Numbered from the stretch's first letter, positions 8,211 through 18,056 are shown. The stretch is DNA of 64,000 nucleotides from Magnetovibrio sp. (GCA_002722175.1 PBKU01000057.1:36596-100595), one strand, 5' to 3'. Program-made: numbers and translations. Notes: a model not told the origin generated them from the sequence alone.

Positions 8211-10136
8211 TTACTGTTTTTTATCTTCTTTGTTATTTTGCTCGTCCGGATCAACTTCCTCAAATTCCGCATCGACAACTGGTTCGTCGTCATTTTTTTC
8301 TTCTGAAGGCTCCCCTTTCGCTACTTCTTCTTGACTTGCCTTATACATGGCTTCGCCCAGTTTCATAGAGACTTGGGCTAACGCTTCAGACTTCGCTTTG
8401 ATTAAATCCGGATCATCACCATCAATCGCACTTTTTAATTCGCTTAACGCTGATTCAACCTCTGTTTTATCCTCACTCGAAATTTTCTCACCAAATTCTG
8501 AAAGATTTTTTTCTGTTGTATGAATCAAAGAATCCGCATTGTTACGGACATCAACGGTCTCACGTCTTTTCTTATCATCCTCAGCATGAGACTCTGCATC
8601 TTGCACCATAGATTCAATATCTTCATCAGAAAGCCCCCCAGATGCCTGGATTCGTATCTGTTGTTCCTTCCCTGTGGCAGTATCTTTCGCGGAAACATTA
8701 ACAATGCCATTAGCATCAATATCAAAAGTAACTTCGATCTGAGGCACGCCACGAGGAGCGGGTGGAATCCCCATAAGATCAAACTGTCCAAGCATCTTAT
8801 TATCAGCCGCCATTTCCCGTTCACCTTGAAACACTCGAATGGTAACTGCGTTTTGGTTGTCTTCAGCCGTTGAAAAGACCTGGCTCTTACGTGTAGGAAT
8901 TGTAGTATTACGGTCAATCAAACGGGTAAATACTCCGCCAAGCGTCTCTATACCTAACGACAACGGTGTTACATCTAAAAGCAATACGTCCTTCACGTCA
9001 CCTTTTAGAACCCCACCCTGTATTGCCGCCCCAAGGGCTACTACTTCGTCAGGATTAACCCCCTTGTGGGGCTCACGCCCAAAGACCTCTTTAACCGTTT
9101 CTATAACTTGAGGCATCCGTGTCATGCCTCCAACCAAAATTATTTCGTCAATTTCAGATGCCTTAAGATCTGCGTCTTTTAGAGCATTCTTGCATGGTCC
9201 AATCGTTCTTTGAACAAGATCTTCTACAAGCGCCTCCAGTTTTGCCCTGGTTAATTTGATATTTAGATGTTTTGGTCCCGCTTGGTCCGCTGTAATAAAC
9301 GGTAGATTGATTTCTGTCTGCCCTGCAGAACTCAGTTCGATTTTGGCATTTTCTGCAGCTTCCTTTAGCCGCTGCAAAGCCAGGCGGTCTTCACGTAAAT
9401 CTATAGTGTTATCTTTTCTAAATTCTTCGGCAAGGTAATCAACAATGCGCGTATCAAAATCCTCGCCTCCTAAGAACGTATCGCCATTTGTGGATTTTAC
9501 TTCAAAGACACCATCTCCTATTTCCATAATAGAGACGTCAAAAGTACCTCCTCCTAGATCATAAACCGCTATAGTGCCGCTTTCTTTTTTCTCTAGCCCA
9601 TATGCTAACGCCGCCGCAGTTGGTTCATTAATAATTCGCAGCACCTCCAAACCAGCTATTTTCCCTGCATCTTTCGTAGCTTGCCGTTGAGAATCATTAA
9701 AATATGCAGGAACTGTAATAACAGCCTGGTTAACATCTTCTCCAAGAAAACTTTCGGCCGTTTCTTTCATTTTTTGCAAAATAAAAGCGCTTACCTGAGA
9801 GGGGGAATATTTATTTTCGCCTACCTCTACCCATGCGTCGCCGTTATCACCCGGCACAATATGATAGGGAACAAGCTTTTTATCTTTTTCAGTAATTGGG
9901 TCATCATGACGACGGCCAATTAACCGCTTGATTGCAAAAAGGGTGCTTTCTGGATTAGTTACCGCCTGACGTTTTGCTGGTTGGCCAACTAACCTTTCGC
10001 CATCGTCTGTAAATGCAACCATCGATGGTGTCGTTCTCGCACCCTCAACATTTTCGATAACCTTGGCATCTTTACCATCCATTAGGGCGACACAAGAGTT
10101 TGTTGTCCCAAGGTCAATGCCAATGACTTTGCTCAT
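8211..10136 (-). CDS. dnaK: Chaperone protein DnaK (Hsp70)
   Basis: ATP-dependent Hsp70 chaperone of the cytosol, 641 residues, the normal length. The actin-like ATPase domain shows [10 protein letters not shown] at the N-terminus, [15 protein letters not shown], the phosphate-2 motif [10 protein letters not shown] and VGGMTRMP. The substrate-binding domain contains [14 protein letters not shown] and the linker region; the C-terminus is acidic and ends in a DE-rich tail. It sits between grpE upstream and dnaJ downstream on the same strand. A 223-base gap before the start holds a candidate promoter of its own, so dnaK-dnaJ may be transcribed apart from hrcA-grpE. Confidence 0.98.
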   Translation of the reverse strand: MSKVIGIDLGTTNSCVALMDGKDAKVIENVEGARTTPSMVAFTDDGERLVGQPAKRQAVTNPESTLFAIKRLIGRRHDDPITEKDKKLVPYHIVPGDNGDAWVEVGENKYSPSQVSAFILQKMKETAESFLGEDVNQAVITVPAYFNDSQRQATKDAGKIAGLEVLRIINEPTAAALAYGLEKKESGTIAVYDLGGGTFDVSIMEIGDGVFEVKSTNGDTFLGGEDFDTRIVDYLAEEFRKDNTIDLREDRLALQRLKEAAENAKIELSSAGQTEINLPFITADQAGPKHLNIKLTRAKLEALVEDLVQRTIGPCKNALKDADLKASEIDEIILVGGMTRMPQVIETVKEVFGREPHKGVNPDEVVALGAAIQGGVLKGDVKDVLLLDVTPLSLGIETLGGVFTRLIDRNTTIPTRKSQVFSTAEDNQNAVTIRVFQGEREMAADNKMLGQFDLMGIPPAPRGVPQIEVTFDIDANGIVNVSAKDTATGKEQQIRIQASGGLSDEDIESMVQDAESHAEDDKKRRETVDVRNNADSLIHTTEKNLSEFGEKISSEDKTEVESALSELKSAIDGDDPDLIKAKSEALAQVSMKLGEAMYKASQEEVAKGEPSEEKNDDEPVVDAEFEEVDPDEQNNKEDKKQ

Positions 10137-10254
10137 AATATATTATTCCTTTATGCAATTAGTAATTGTTTTTACGTTAAATGCCTGAAGTCTTGTGTCG
10201 ACCTAATCCAATATTTTAAACGCGAGAACCGCATAAATCCTTGTTTCCGTTTGT

Positions 10255-10283
10255 TATATATGCGTGAACCCACACGAACGCAA
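10255..10283 (-). promoter_or_regulatory. Candidate dnaK promoter with internal inverted repeat
   Basis: On the minus strand, TTGCGT (10283-10278) and TATATA (10260-10255) are separated by 17 bases, a plausible sigma-70-type promoter about 120 bases before dnaK. The spacer region contains the arms TGCGT and ACGCA around 12 bases, so the promoter overlaps a possible operator. No clear RpoH-type or CIRCE sequence was seen. Confidence 0.4.
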
Positions 10284-10359
10284 CCTACTAGCCACAAATA
10301 TTATTTCTTTCCAAATGACAGAATTTACAATAGCAAACTATTATTGCAAATAATGGCAC

Positions 10360-11160
10360 CTATAATTCTTCGTCAACCTTAGAACCTGGGCCTCCATTAT
10401 CGTCCTCGTAGGCTTCTGAAACAAATTGGTTGGGTTCAGCGCCACCGTCATTGCTAATTTCCTTTGGGTCCTCCGGCCCCCCTTTTGTCACACCAACCTT
10501 TGCCGGTCGCAACAAGAGGCCGTTAATCGTATAGCCGACTTCTAATACCTGTCCAACAGAGCCTGTTGGCTGGCTAGAATCCTCATATTCAAACATTGCT
10601 TCATGAAACCGCGGGTCAAATTTTTTTCCCTCTGCCTCCATTGCCTGCACATTCTGGCGATTCAATGCTGATATTATTGTTTTCTCAATTATTTTAATGC
10701 CTTCTACAAAACTCGAGTACGTTTCATTCTCTGAAAGCATTTGGTCATCTATATTGTCAAGCGCCCTATGAATGTTATCCGCTACAGGTAGAATTTCCTT
10801 GGCAAAATTCGCGTTTGCTCGTTTGGAAAACTCCTCCCTATCCCGAATAGCTCTGCGGCGCACATTTTCAGCTTCCGCAAGTGCTCGCAGTAATTTATCA
10901 TTAACCTCCACTAACTCTACCTCAAGATTTGCAATTTGATCAGTTTCGTCCATTCCCTCAACATCTGATAATGTTTCGGCATTATTTTGCATTTTTTCTT
11001 CTAAATGTAGTTCTGCATTTTTTTCCGAACTTGGTGTAAATGTCTTGGTGCTTTTATCTGCATCACCGTCATCAAATTCCGCTGTGTTAGGTTGATCATT
11101 ATCTTTTTCTTTATCTGTATTTTTTGTCTCAGTATCTTTAGAAAATTTTTTGTTAGACAT
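10360..11160 (-). CDS. grpE: Nucleotide exchange factor GrpE
   Basis: GrpE releases ADP from DnaK. With the ATG at 11160 the protein has 266 residues: an unusually long acidic and Lys-rich N-terminal region of about 80 residues, the coiled coil (LEVELVEVNDKLLRALAEAENVRRRAIRDREE), then the conserved FAKEILPVADNIHRAL and the beta-wing with FDPRFHEAMFEYED and GYTINGLLLRPAKVGVTKG. A TTG 39 bases upstream would extend it into hrcA, but AAAGGTG stands 9-11 bases before the ATG and just behind the hrcA stop, so the ATG is preferred. Confidence 0.95.
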   Translation of the reverse strand: MSNKKFSKDTETKNTDKEKDNDQPNTAEFDDGDADKSTKTFTPSSEKNAELHLEEKMQNNAETLSDVEGMDETDQIANLEVELVEVNDKLLRALAEAENVRRRAIRDREEFSKRANANFAKEILPVADNIHRALDNIDDQMLSENETYSSFVEGIKIIEKTIISALNRQNVQAMEAEGKKFDPRFHEAMFEYEDSSQPTGSVGQVLEVGYTINGLLLRPAKVGVTKGGPEDPKEISNDGGAEPNQFVSEAYEDDNGGPGSKVDEEL

Positions 11161-11176
11161 TTTTTCTATTTCACCT

Positions 11177-12235
11177 TTAAGTTTTTCCTGCTTTTTCAAT
11201 TAATCTACCCATAAGTTTTGCTGTATAATCAACTAACGGTATTATACGTGCGTAGTTTACTCTTGCCGGACCGATAACGCCAATTGCCCCAACAACCTCA
11301 TGTTCTTTTCCTCGATAAGGCCCGATTATCAAGGAGCACCCTGCCAAGTTAAACAACGAATTTTCAGCCCCAATAAAAATTTGGACGCCCTCGGCTTCAT
11401 CAACCATAGAAAGAATCCGAAGCATCTCTTCCTTCGTTTCTAGAACGTCAAAAAGCGCCCGTATTTGTTCGAGATTTGTGATTGCATGCACATCCTCTAA
11501 AAGGTTTGCCTGACCGCGAATTATAAGGGACCCATGCTCACCTTCATCACCACTCCAAGTTGCCAGACCACTTGAAACAACTTTTTTTGTTAGATCGTCT
11601 AGTTCTGCTTTATGCAGGTTTAGTTCGTTCATGATCTCGCCCGACACTTCCGAAATGTTTTGCCCCACTAATCGTGCGCTCAAATAGTTTGTAGCCTGAA
11701 CTAAAATGGAAGGGGATATTCCTGTTGGAGTTTGTATTATACGGTTTTCAATACTGCCACTTTCAGTTACCAAAACAACTAGCGTTCGACCAGGGCTTAA
11801 TGCAACAAATTCTATATGTTTTAGTGGGCTTTCCGTTTTAGGCACGACGACAAGGCTTGCCATGCCTGAAAGGCCTGAAAGAGTTCGGGTGGCCTCCTCT
11901 AACAGTGCTTCTCGATTATTGGAAGAGCCGGCACACTGAGCGTCTATCTGCTTTTGTTCTTTAGGAGTTAAGTTGCCCAGCTCCAAAATCCCGTCAACAA
12001 ACAGCCGTAAACCAGCATCCGTAGGCAAACGGCCTGACGATATATGCGGAGCATAAAGCAGCCCCGCGTCAACTAAATCTGCCATTGCGTTCCGTATGGT
12101 CGCAGGAGACAAAGGCTTGGAAAACTTTTTTGAGATTTCACGTGAACCTACCGGTTCGCCCGTTTCAATATACCTATCAATTATAAGTCCCAATATTTCG
12201 CACGAACGTGCATTCATTCTATTTATAACCGACAT
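11177..12235 (-). CDS. hrcA: Heat-inducible transcription repressor HrcA
   Basis: HrcA represses class I heat-shock genes by binding CIRCE elements; its activity depends on GroEL. The 352-residue protein has the N-terminal winged helix (GSREISKKFSKPLSPATIRNAMADLVDAGLL) and SSGRLPTDAGLRLFVDGIL, then a GAF-like sensory region ending GAIGVIGPARVNYARIIPLVDYTA, all diagnostic. It heads the hrcA-grpE-dnaK-dnaJ cluster and diverges from rph. I saw no GCACTC/GAGTGC inverted repeat upstream of hrcA or dnaK, so its target may be groESL elsewhere. Confidence 0.97.
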   Translation of the reverse strand: MSVINRMNARSCEILGLIIDRYIETGEPVGSREISKKFSKPLSPATIRNAMADLVDAGLLYAPHISSGRLPTDAGLRLFVDGILELGNLTPKEQKQIDAQCAGSSNNREALLEEATRTLSGLSGMASLVVVPKTESPLKHIEFVALSPGRTLVVLVTESGSIENRIIQTPTGISPSILVQATNYLSARLVGQNISEVSGEIMNELNLHKAELDDLTKKVVSSGLATWSGDEGEHGSLIIRGQANLLEDVHAITNLEQIRALFDVLETKEEMLRILSMVDEAEGVQIFIGAENSLFNLAGCSLIIGPYRGKEHEVVGAIGVIGPARVNYARIIPLVDYTAKLMGRLIEKAGKT

Positions 12236-12279
12236 TTTACCGACCTATTACAAATCTTGAAAAAAATTATTAAGCAAAG

Positions 12280-12308
12280 AAAATAATAAGCACTGGACAT
12301 AGCGTCAA
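12280..12308 (-). promoter_or_regulatory. Candidate hrcA promoter
   Basis: Minus strand TTGACG (12308-12303), a 17-base spacer and TATTTT (12285-12280), about 45 bases before the hrcA ATG. Spacing and the -35 box are good for the housekeeping sigma factor. Confidence 0.45.
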
Positions 12309-12391
12309 TACGAGTAAAACTGGCCCTTTACCGTGAGACCGGACCAAGCTAGCCTAAAAACGCTATTATAACTGAATTCGGAGATTTAAAA

Positions 12392-13111
12392 ATGAGGTTA
12401 TTAGACCGTCAAGCCGATCAAATGCGTGAGGTGCTTCTAGACCTAAATGTCGCAAAGCATGCTGAGGGATCTTGCCTCATTCAGTTTGGTGATACCCATG
12501 TACTTTGCACTGCTAGCATAGAAGAAAAAGTGCCCCCATGGCTCCGCGAGACTGGAGAAGGGTGGATAACTGCCGAATATGGAATGCTCCCAAGATCAAC
12601 ACACACACGGGGTTCCAGGGAATCAGTAACTGGAAAACAGTCAGGAAGAACCCTTGAAATTCAGCGACTAATTGGCCGAAGTCTGCGTTCAGTTGTTGAC
12701 CGCAAGAAAATGGGCGAACTACAAATTCGAATCGATTGCGATGTTATCCAGGCAGATGGGGGTACGCGCACAGCCTCAATTACAGGTGCATACGTTGCCC
12801 TTTACCAAGCGTTCTTACATTGCACTAACTCTGGAAAAATTAAGAGTTGGCCAATATTTACTGAAGTTTCCGCCGTATCCTGCGGGCTATTAAACGGCAC
12901 CGTTTTGTTGGATTTAGATTATCTGGAAGACAGCTCTGCAGAGGTAGATGCTAATTTTGTTTTGACCGGAAGCGGACAAATTGTTGAGATTCAAGCTACA
13001 GCCGAAAAAAACACGTTTACCGACAAACAATTTTTTTCTTTATTAAACCTTGCAAAAAAGGGGACCTCCAGATTATTCGAAATTCAACGTAATATTATTA
13101 ACACTCTATAG
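12392..13111 (+). CDS. rph: Ribonuclease PH
   Basis: Phosphate-dependent 3' exonuclease that trims tRNA precursors. The 239-residue protein matches the family length. It shows R-x-x-D-Q-M near the start, [27 protein letters not shown], the catalytic-face segment [17 protein letters not shown], the hexamer/RNA-binding stretch [16 protein letters not shown] and [23 protein letters not shown] ribosome site precedes the ATG. It diverges from hrcA and is followed after 7 bases by rdgB, the usual alphaproteobacterial pairing. Confidence 0.98.
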   Translation: MRLLDRQADQMREVLLDLNVAKHAEGSCLIQFGDTHVLCTASIEEKVPPWLRETGEGWITAEYGMLPRSTHTRGSRESVTGKQSGRTLEIQRLIGRSLRSVVDRKKMGELQIRIDCDVIQADGGTRTASITGAYVALYQAFLHCTNSGKIKSWPIFTEVSAVSCGLLNGTVLLDLDYLEDSSAEVDANFVLTGSGQIVEIQATAEKNTFTDKQFFSLLNLAKKGTSRLFEIQRNIINTL

Positions 13112-13118
13112 GCCCTAG

Positions 13119-13733
13119 ATGACTTCTTTCAGGAAATTCAATTGCAGTACTCTTGTAATTGCCAGCCACAATAATAATAAGTTAGCCGAAATTAGTTCTA
13201 GACTCAAAAACTTCTCCATAAATCTTCTATCAGCAAGAAGTTTTGGGTTAAGTGCACCCGCTGAATCTGGCAATAGTTTCTGTGAAAACGCTGCAATAAA
13301 GGCGCTTTGCGCGGCAAGAACAACTAACATGCCGGCCCTAGCAGATGATTCTGGACTGGTTGTATCTGCACTTAATGGCAGGCCCGGAATTCATTCGTCA
13401 CGATTTGCTGGCCCGGAAAACGACTTTCGGACAGCTATGAAACGGATTATGCAAAACCTCCGCAACACTGAAGATAAGAGTGCTTATTTCATCTGTGCTT
13501 TATGTCTGGCCTGGCCAGACGAACATCTTGAGCTTTTTCAGGGAAAAGTGTCTGGATCTCTTGTCTGGCCGATGCGCGGAACACATGGATTTGGATATGA
13601 TCCAATTTTTCAGCCTAATGGCTTTGCATTAACATTTGCCGAAATTGAGCCAAGGATTAAGAATAAAGTCAGTCATCGTGCCATCGCTTTCTCTAAATTA
13701 ATTAGCGCCTGTTTTGATGAAAAAAAGCTATAA
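13119..13733 (+). CDS. rdgB: dITP/XTP pyrophosphatase (HAM1/RdgB family)
   Basis: Hydrolyses non-canonical purine triphosphates (ITP, dITP, XTP) to monophosphates, keeping hypoxanthine out of DNA. The 204-residue protein has the N-terminal nucleotide motif SHNNNKLAEI, the Asp cluster ALADDSGLVVSALNGRPGIHSSRFAG, then GTHGFGYDPIFQP and the C-terminal SHRAIAF, all family signatures. The gene is 7 bases after rph, and its last codons overlap hemW, so the three genes are likely one operon. Confidence 0.97.
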   Translation: MTSFRKFNCSTLVIASHNNNKLAEISSRLKNFSINLLSARSFGLSAPAESGNSFCENAAIKALCAARTTNMPALADDSGLVVSALNGRPGIHSSRFAGPENDFRTAMKRIMQNLRNTEDKSAYFICALCLAWPDEHLELFQGKVSGSLVWPMRGTHGFGYDPIFQPNGFALTFAEIEPRIKNKVSHRAIAFSKLISACFDEKKL

Positions 13734-14886
13734 CAGTCTAGCAGTTTATATTCACTGGCCATTTTGTGAATCAATATGTCCATATTGTGACTTTAATAGC
13801 CACATTGAAAAAAAAATTAACCAGCTGCGTTGGGAGAGGGCTTTACTGAAGGAGGTTCAATATTTTTATGAGAAAACTAAAACGCACACCGTAAAAACTA
13901 TTTTTTTTGGAGGTGGAACACCATCTTTAATGCCACCAATACTCGTTAACAATATAATCGATGCTATCAAAAAGCTTTGGAGAACTAGCAAAAAACTAGA
14001 AATCACTTTAGAGGCAAATCCACTGGGATTTGATATTAGCCGATTTGAAGAATTTAGGGGTGCTGGGATAAATCGTTTATCTTTAGGAATCCAGTCACTC
14101 AACGATAAATCTTTAATGTTTCTTGGCCGTCAACACACTCGACGTGATGCATTAATAGCTATTAATGCCGGAAAAAAAATATTTAACCAATGCTCTATTG
14201 ATATGATTTATGCGCTCCCTAACCAAACCAAAGATTCGTGGAAGAAAGAATTGGATGAAATTATTTCAATATCAGGAAACCATTTATCCCTGTATCAACT
14301 AACCATTGAGCCAGGAACAGTATTTTTCAAAAGTCGAATAAACCCTGCTACGGAGCATACCGCTATACAGTTATATCGACAAACAAGAAAAACAGCCATA
14401 ACTTCTGGCTTTTTGCATTATGAAGTTTCAAGTTATGCAAGATCGGGCCATAAGTCCAAACACAACCTAACATATTGGAGAGGTGGAGAATATATTGGAA
14501 TCGGACCCGGAGCCCATGGTCGTTTGTTAGAAAGAAAAACCACTATAGCTACCCATCAAATCCATAGCCCTGACAATTGGCTGCAAGCCGTCGAAAAGCG
14601 AGGAGTAGGGCTAGCTAAAGCAAGGCCATTAGGGGCTAAAGAAAGAATAGAAGAATTATTCCTTTTAGGACTAAGGATAACGGAGGGAATTAACCGGGCC
14701 AGATTTAAACAACAAACGGGGCACGCTCTTGATAGAGTTATTGATCAGAAAATCCTAAACGAACTTATTAATTCTAGATATTTGGAAGTTAACAAAACAA
14801 GCATTCGCGCCACAGAAAAGGGAAGGCTATGTATTAATGCAATTACAGCTAGTATTGTTTCTAAAAAAACAGCCTTAATTAATTAG
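13717..14886 (+). CDS. hemW: Radical SAM heme chaperone HemW
   Basis: HemW is a radical-SAM protein that binds and delivers heme; it is often misnamed coproporphyrinogen III oxidase. The 389-residue product starts near the iron-sulfur motif CESICPYCDFNSH (Cys-X3-Cys-X2-Cys), followed by FFGGGTPSLM, LEANPLG and GINRLSLGIQS, and IGIGPGAHGRL. The short N-terminus fits HemW rather than HemN. A TTG directly before the ATG is possible. The start lies inside the end of rdgB (17-base overlap), and the 3' end overlaps the convergent lipoprotein gene by 12 bases. Confidence 0.95.
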   Translation: MKKSYNSLAVYIHWPFCESICPYCDFNSHIEKKINQLRWERALLKEVQYFYEKTKTHTVKTIFFGGGTPSLMPPILVNNIIDAIKKLWRTSKKLEITLEANPLGFDISRFEEFRGAGINRLSLGIQSLNDKSLMFLGRQHTRRDALIAINAGKKIFNQCSIDMIYALPNQTKDSWKKELDEIISISGNHLSLYQLTIEPGTVFFKSRINPATEHTAIQLYRQTRKTAITSGFLHYEVSSYARSGHKSKHNLTYWRGGEYIGIGPGAHGRLLERKTTIATHQIHSPDNWLQAVEKRGVGLAKARPLGAKERIEELFLLGLRITEGINRARFKQQTGHALDRVIDQKILNELINSRYLEVNKTSIRATEKGRLCINAITASIVSKKTALIN

Positions 14887-16377
14887 CGCTTCAAAACTTT
14901 CCGGGGCTCGCACAACAACACTGTTAGTATGTCGTTGTACCTTTAGAACAGCCAAGCCACGTTCAACAACGCCTGTTGGCAAAAAACGAAATATGCCATC
15001 GCGACCAAGAAAGCCATTTTCATCTGTAATTGCTTTGTTTGAGAACCGGTACCCTTCCTTCAATTGGGAAAGCACTGCTACAAGTGCCGTTGCATCGTAA
15101 GAAAGTGTAGCTAGACGTTCTGGCTTCGCTTTAAATTTCTTTAAATATTCATTCTCAAACTCTACTCGAAAACCTGGGTCTGGAGCAGCGAAAAATCCAC
15201 CGATTAGAGCAGGCTCTGCCCCTATTCCTTCAACATCCCATTGCCCAGTTCCCAGTATACGAACTATAGCGGGGTCAATATCAAAAAATGGCAGCAATGC
15301 TGCAATCGCCTGAAGTCGTTCTCCTCCTTCAGCCAACAAAAGAGCATCAAATGGGGGATCACCAATGGTTTGCAATTTTTCTAATCTTTTCAACGCTTTT
15401 TTAGATAATTCATCTTCTGCCCTGCTTAAAACTTCACGTTCAGCAAGCAAAGAAGCTCGTCGCGTCTCATAATTTGCAATATCGCGGATAAGAGGCGAAA
15501 AATCTTTTGTTTCAATATCATAAAATTCTATTCTGGAAATAGCCCCTCCAAAAACCTCGGTGGAGCGCTCCATTTCTTTAACAACGGTGTCCCCATATGC
15601 ATTTTTTGGCGCTATTACGGCAAAGCTTTTAGCCCCCTTTGAGGCGGCAAACCTTATTATGTGCCGGACTTGACTGCCCGGCGTAAATCCCATTATGAAA
15701 ACGCCATTTCCAGCAATCGTTGAATCGCTTGAAAAGGCTATAACTGGTATACCGGCCTCTAAAGTAATAGGAGCAATGGCTTTTACAGAGGATGAAAACA
15801 TGGGCCCAAGAATTATCTGCGCTCCGTCAAAAATCGCTTTTTGAGCAGCTGCTACTGCTGCGTTTTCTGTTCCTTTAGTATCGTGTACCAATAACTCTAA
15901 GCGCTCATCAGCAAATGCAAATAATGCTAGTTTTGCTGCCTGAAGCATCGCTTCACCTAATTTTTTGTTAGCACCAGAAAGTGGCAGGAGAAGACCAACT
16001 CGAACTGTGTTCACATCAGAAGCAGGCAATTGATAAGAAGAAGGCTGTATATTTACATTTTTTTCGTCAAAAGGCATATCATTATGCAATGGTATGTTTT
16101 GAAAAAATTGTTCTAACGGGGGCAGGGGTTGCCCTAACTTAATTGTTGTTTTGTCTTTGTTTGTAGTCGTTGGTTTAGTGATTGTTGTTTCTTGAGAAAT
16201 TGGCCGCACATTATTGATTCTGTTGACAATAACGGTCGGCGCTTGCGGAATAACAGGTGTCGGTTTCAATACCGCTATCTCTGACCCTAACCTTTTAGTT
16301 GACTGACAACCGAAAACTATAAAGAGTTGGCAGCAAACAATTGCGACGGTAAAAGTTTTTGAAAATAATCGTTCCAT
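14875..16377 (-). CDS. LpoA-like penicillin-binding protein activator (periplasmic-binding fold lipoprotein)
   Basis: A 500-residue predicted outer-membrane lipoprotein. From the ATG at 16377 the signal reads MERLFSKTFTVAIVCCQL and ends in a lipobox with Cys (FGCQS). After a Pro/Thr-rich linker comes a type I periplasmic-binding-protein fold: VGLLLPLSGANKKLGEAM, IILGPMFSSSVKAIAPI, PVIAFSSD and LATLSYDATALVA. This matches the LppC/LpoA family, which in gammaproteobacteria activates PBP1A. A longer frame from 16572 overlaps rsmI and is unlikely. Its divergent placement beside rsmI copies the E. coli lpoA-rsmI arrangement and supports the call. Confidence 0.85.
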   Translation of the reverse strand: MERLFSKTFTVAIVCCQLFIVFGCQSTKRLGSEIAVLKPTPVIPQAPTVIVNRINNVRPISQETTITKPTTTNKDKTTIKLGQPLPPLEQFFQNIPLHNDMPFDEKNVNIQPSSYQLPASDVNTVRVGLLLPLSGANKKLGEAMLQAAKLALFAFADERLELLVHDTKGTENAAVAAAQKAIFDGAQIILGPMFSSSVKAIAPITLEAGIPVIAFSSDSTIAGNGVFIMGFTPGSQVRHIIRFAASKGAKSFAVIAPKNAYGDTVVKEMERSTEVFGGAISRIEFYDIETKDFSPLIRDIANYETRRASLLAEREVLSRAEDELSKKALKRLEKLQTIGDPPFDALLLAEGGERLQAIAALLPFFDIDPAIVRILGTGQWDVEGIGAEPALIGGFFAAPDPGFRVEFENEYLKKFKAKPERLATLSYDATALVAVLSQLKEGYRFSNKAITDENGFLGRDGIFRFLPTGVVERGLAVLKVQRHTNSVVVRAPESFEALIN

Positions 16378-16464
16378 AGAATAACTGTAATATCCGTAAT
16401 TTAAATATTTTTCACTATATATTTTCTTTTTTAAGCTTGTTTTTATCGTGTTATTATTAACCTT

Positions 16465-17328
16465 GTGTCTAAGCACATGATTCAACCTGGCCTTTACATT
16501 GTAGCCCTTCCAATTGGTAATGCACGAGATATTACGCTTCGAGCATTGGATACTTTGACTAATGTAAACCAAATTTTCTGCGAAGATACCCGCATAACAC
16601 GAAAGCTAATGACTTTATATGGAATTAAAAAAAAGCTGCTTTCGTACCACGAACATAACGCTCAAAAAATACGCCCTAAAATAATTGATATGCTCCTATC
16701 AAAAAAAAGCGTTGCTTTGGTATGTGATGCTGGAACACCCCTGATTAATGATCCAGGCTTTAAGCTAGTAAGTGAATCATTAGCACAAAAAATTTCCGTG
16801 TTTTCTCTCCCTGGTCCATCTGCAGTGATCAACTCGTTAGCACTAGCAGGAATTCCAACTGACCGTTTCTTTTTTGTTGGCTATCCACCTTCAAAATCAA
16901 AGAAACGAAAAGAGTGGTTAAAAGAATTATCTGGGGCAAGGGCAACATTAGTGTTTTTAGAAAACCCTAAACGACTACTTGCTTCTCTAATAGATATGGA
17001 AAGTGTTTTCGGTCTTCGTGATGCCGCTGTTTTAAGAGAAATGACAAAACTCCATGAAGAAGTAAAAAGAGGAGAAATTAAAGACCTAATAAATTATTAC
17101 AGTTTCTCTGGGTCACCAAAAGGGGAAATAACCCTGATTGTTGGGCGCTCAAAAAAGGCTAGCACTGATATAGATCTTAAATTAAAAAAATTACTTGAAA
17201 TTGCTCTGAAAAATAACGCCTTAAAAGATTCTATCGGCATAATCTCAGAAGCGACCGGATTTTCTAAACGAAGTGTGTATCGTCATGCACTTCAAATAAA
17301 GAAAAACATACGCTATACAAAAAACTAA
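16465..17328 (+). CDS. rsmI: 16S rRNA (cytidine1402-2'-O)-methyltransferase
   Basis: RsmI 2'-O-methylates C1402 in the decoding centre of 16S rRNA. The 287-residue protein has LYIVALPIGNARDITLRALDTL, CEDTRITRKLM, SYHEHNAQ, LVCDAGTPLINDPG, FSLPGPSAVINSLALAG and GYPPSKSKKR, the standard motifs of this tetrapyrrole-methylase-like family. The start may be GTG at 16465 or ATG at 16477; neither has a good ribosome site. In many proteobacteria yraN follows, but here the next gene is the BON lipoprotein. Confidence 0.96.
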   Translation: MSKHMIQPGLYIVALPIGNARDITLRALDTLTNVNQIFCEDTRITRKLMTLYGIKKKLLSYHEHNAQKIRPKIIDMLLSKKSVALVCDAGTPLINDPGFKLVSESLAQKISVFSLPGPSAVINSLALAGIPTDRFFFVGYPPSKSKKRKEWLKELSGARATLVFLENPKRLLASLIDMESVFGLRDAAVLREMTKLHEEVKRGEIKDLINYYSFSGSPKGEITLIVGRSKKASTDIDLKLKKLLEIALKNNALKDSIGIISEATGFSKRSVYRHALQIKKNIRYTKN

Positions 17329-17447
17329 TGATTTAGCACAACGAAATAGCTGCAGTTAAAATTAATCGATCCTGATTAACTTGCCACCAGAGATTGTATA
17401 ATTGGCTTTAAATTGATAAGAATACTTCATTGAATAGGCGACAACCT

Positions 17448-18056
17448 ATGAATATGAACACTAAAAAACGCAACCAGTCTTACATTATTAATATTTTCGC
17501 TGCAGCATTAATTATTCTGCCCAATTCTGCATGTACAAATGCTGTTGTCGGTGCAGGAGCAACGACTGGGCTAGCTATTTATGATGAACGCAACATCAAA
17601 ACAATCGCAAGAGATACTTTAACTGCCACTCGGCTGCGTGCTAAAATGATAGAATTGTCGACAGACCTTGCAACCAAGGTTGGCATTGATGTTCATAAAG
17701 ATCGTGTTTTACTAACAGGAGCGATAGCTGATGAAAAAATGATGAGCGACGCCGTGCATATTGCATGGTCAATCGATAACGTGCTCGAAGTAATAAATGA
17801 GATTCAGTTGACGGATACTGGTATTGTTGACATGGCCCGAGACGGTTGGATAACTATGCAGTTTCGTGCCCATATGGCCCTAGATGAAAAAATTTTTGCC
17901 GTTAACTATCTGTCTGAAACAGTAAACGGGGTCGTATACATAATTGGAATAGCTCAGAATAATAACGAGCTTGAGCGGGTTATCAATTTAGCCCGCGGAA
18001 TAAGTCATGTTCGAAAAATAGTGAACCACGTCCAAATTAAAAAGCCAACCTCTTGA
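17448..18056 (+). CDS. DolP-like BON-domain lipoprotein
   Basis: A 202-residue predicted lipoprotein with signal (IFAAALIILPNSAC) followed by GAGATTGLAIYDERNIKTIARDT and two BON domains (about 50-120 and 125-195), including DVHKDRVLLTGAI and VNGVVYIIGIAQNNNELERVINLARGISHVRKIVNHV. BON domains bind phospholipid. E. coli DolP (YraP) has two BON domains, sits downstream of rsmI and supports outer-membrane integrity; the same neighbourhood here supports an orthologous role. The ATG at 17448 has AGGCGA upstream and is preferred to the TTG at 17430. Confidence 0.85.
   Translation: MNMNTKKRNQSYIINIFAAALIILPNSACTNAVVGAGATTGLAIYDERNIKTIARDTLTATRLRAKMIELSTDLATKVGIDVHKDRVLLTGAIADEKMMSDAVHIAWSIDNVLEVINEIQLTDTGIVDMARDGWITMQFRAHMALDEKIFAVNYLSETVNGVVYIIGIAQNNNELERVINLARGISHVRKIVNHVQIKKPTS

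Noticed and set aside
12134..12149. Second parS-like sequence (CACGTG core) in hrcA
   Set aside because: Only 12 of 16 positions match and it lies inside a conserved coding motif of hrcA, far from the parAB region.
13714..14886. Calling the radical SAM gene hemN
   Set aside because: The N-terminus is too short and the Cys-X3-Cys-X2-Cys motif lies close to the start, as in HemW rather than oxygen-independent coproporphyrinogen oxidase.
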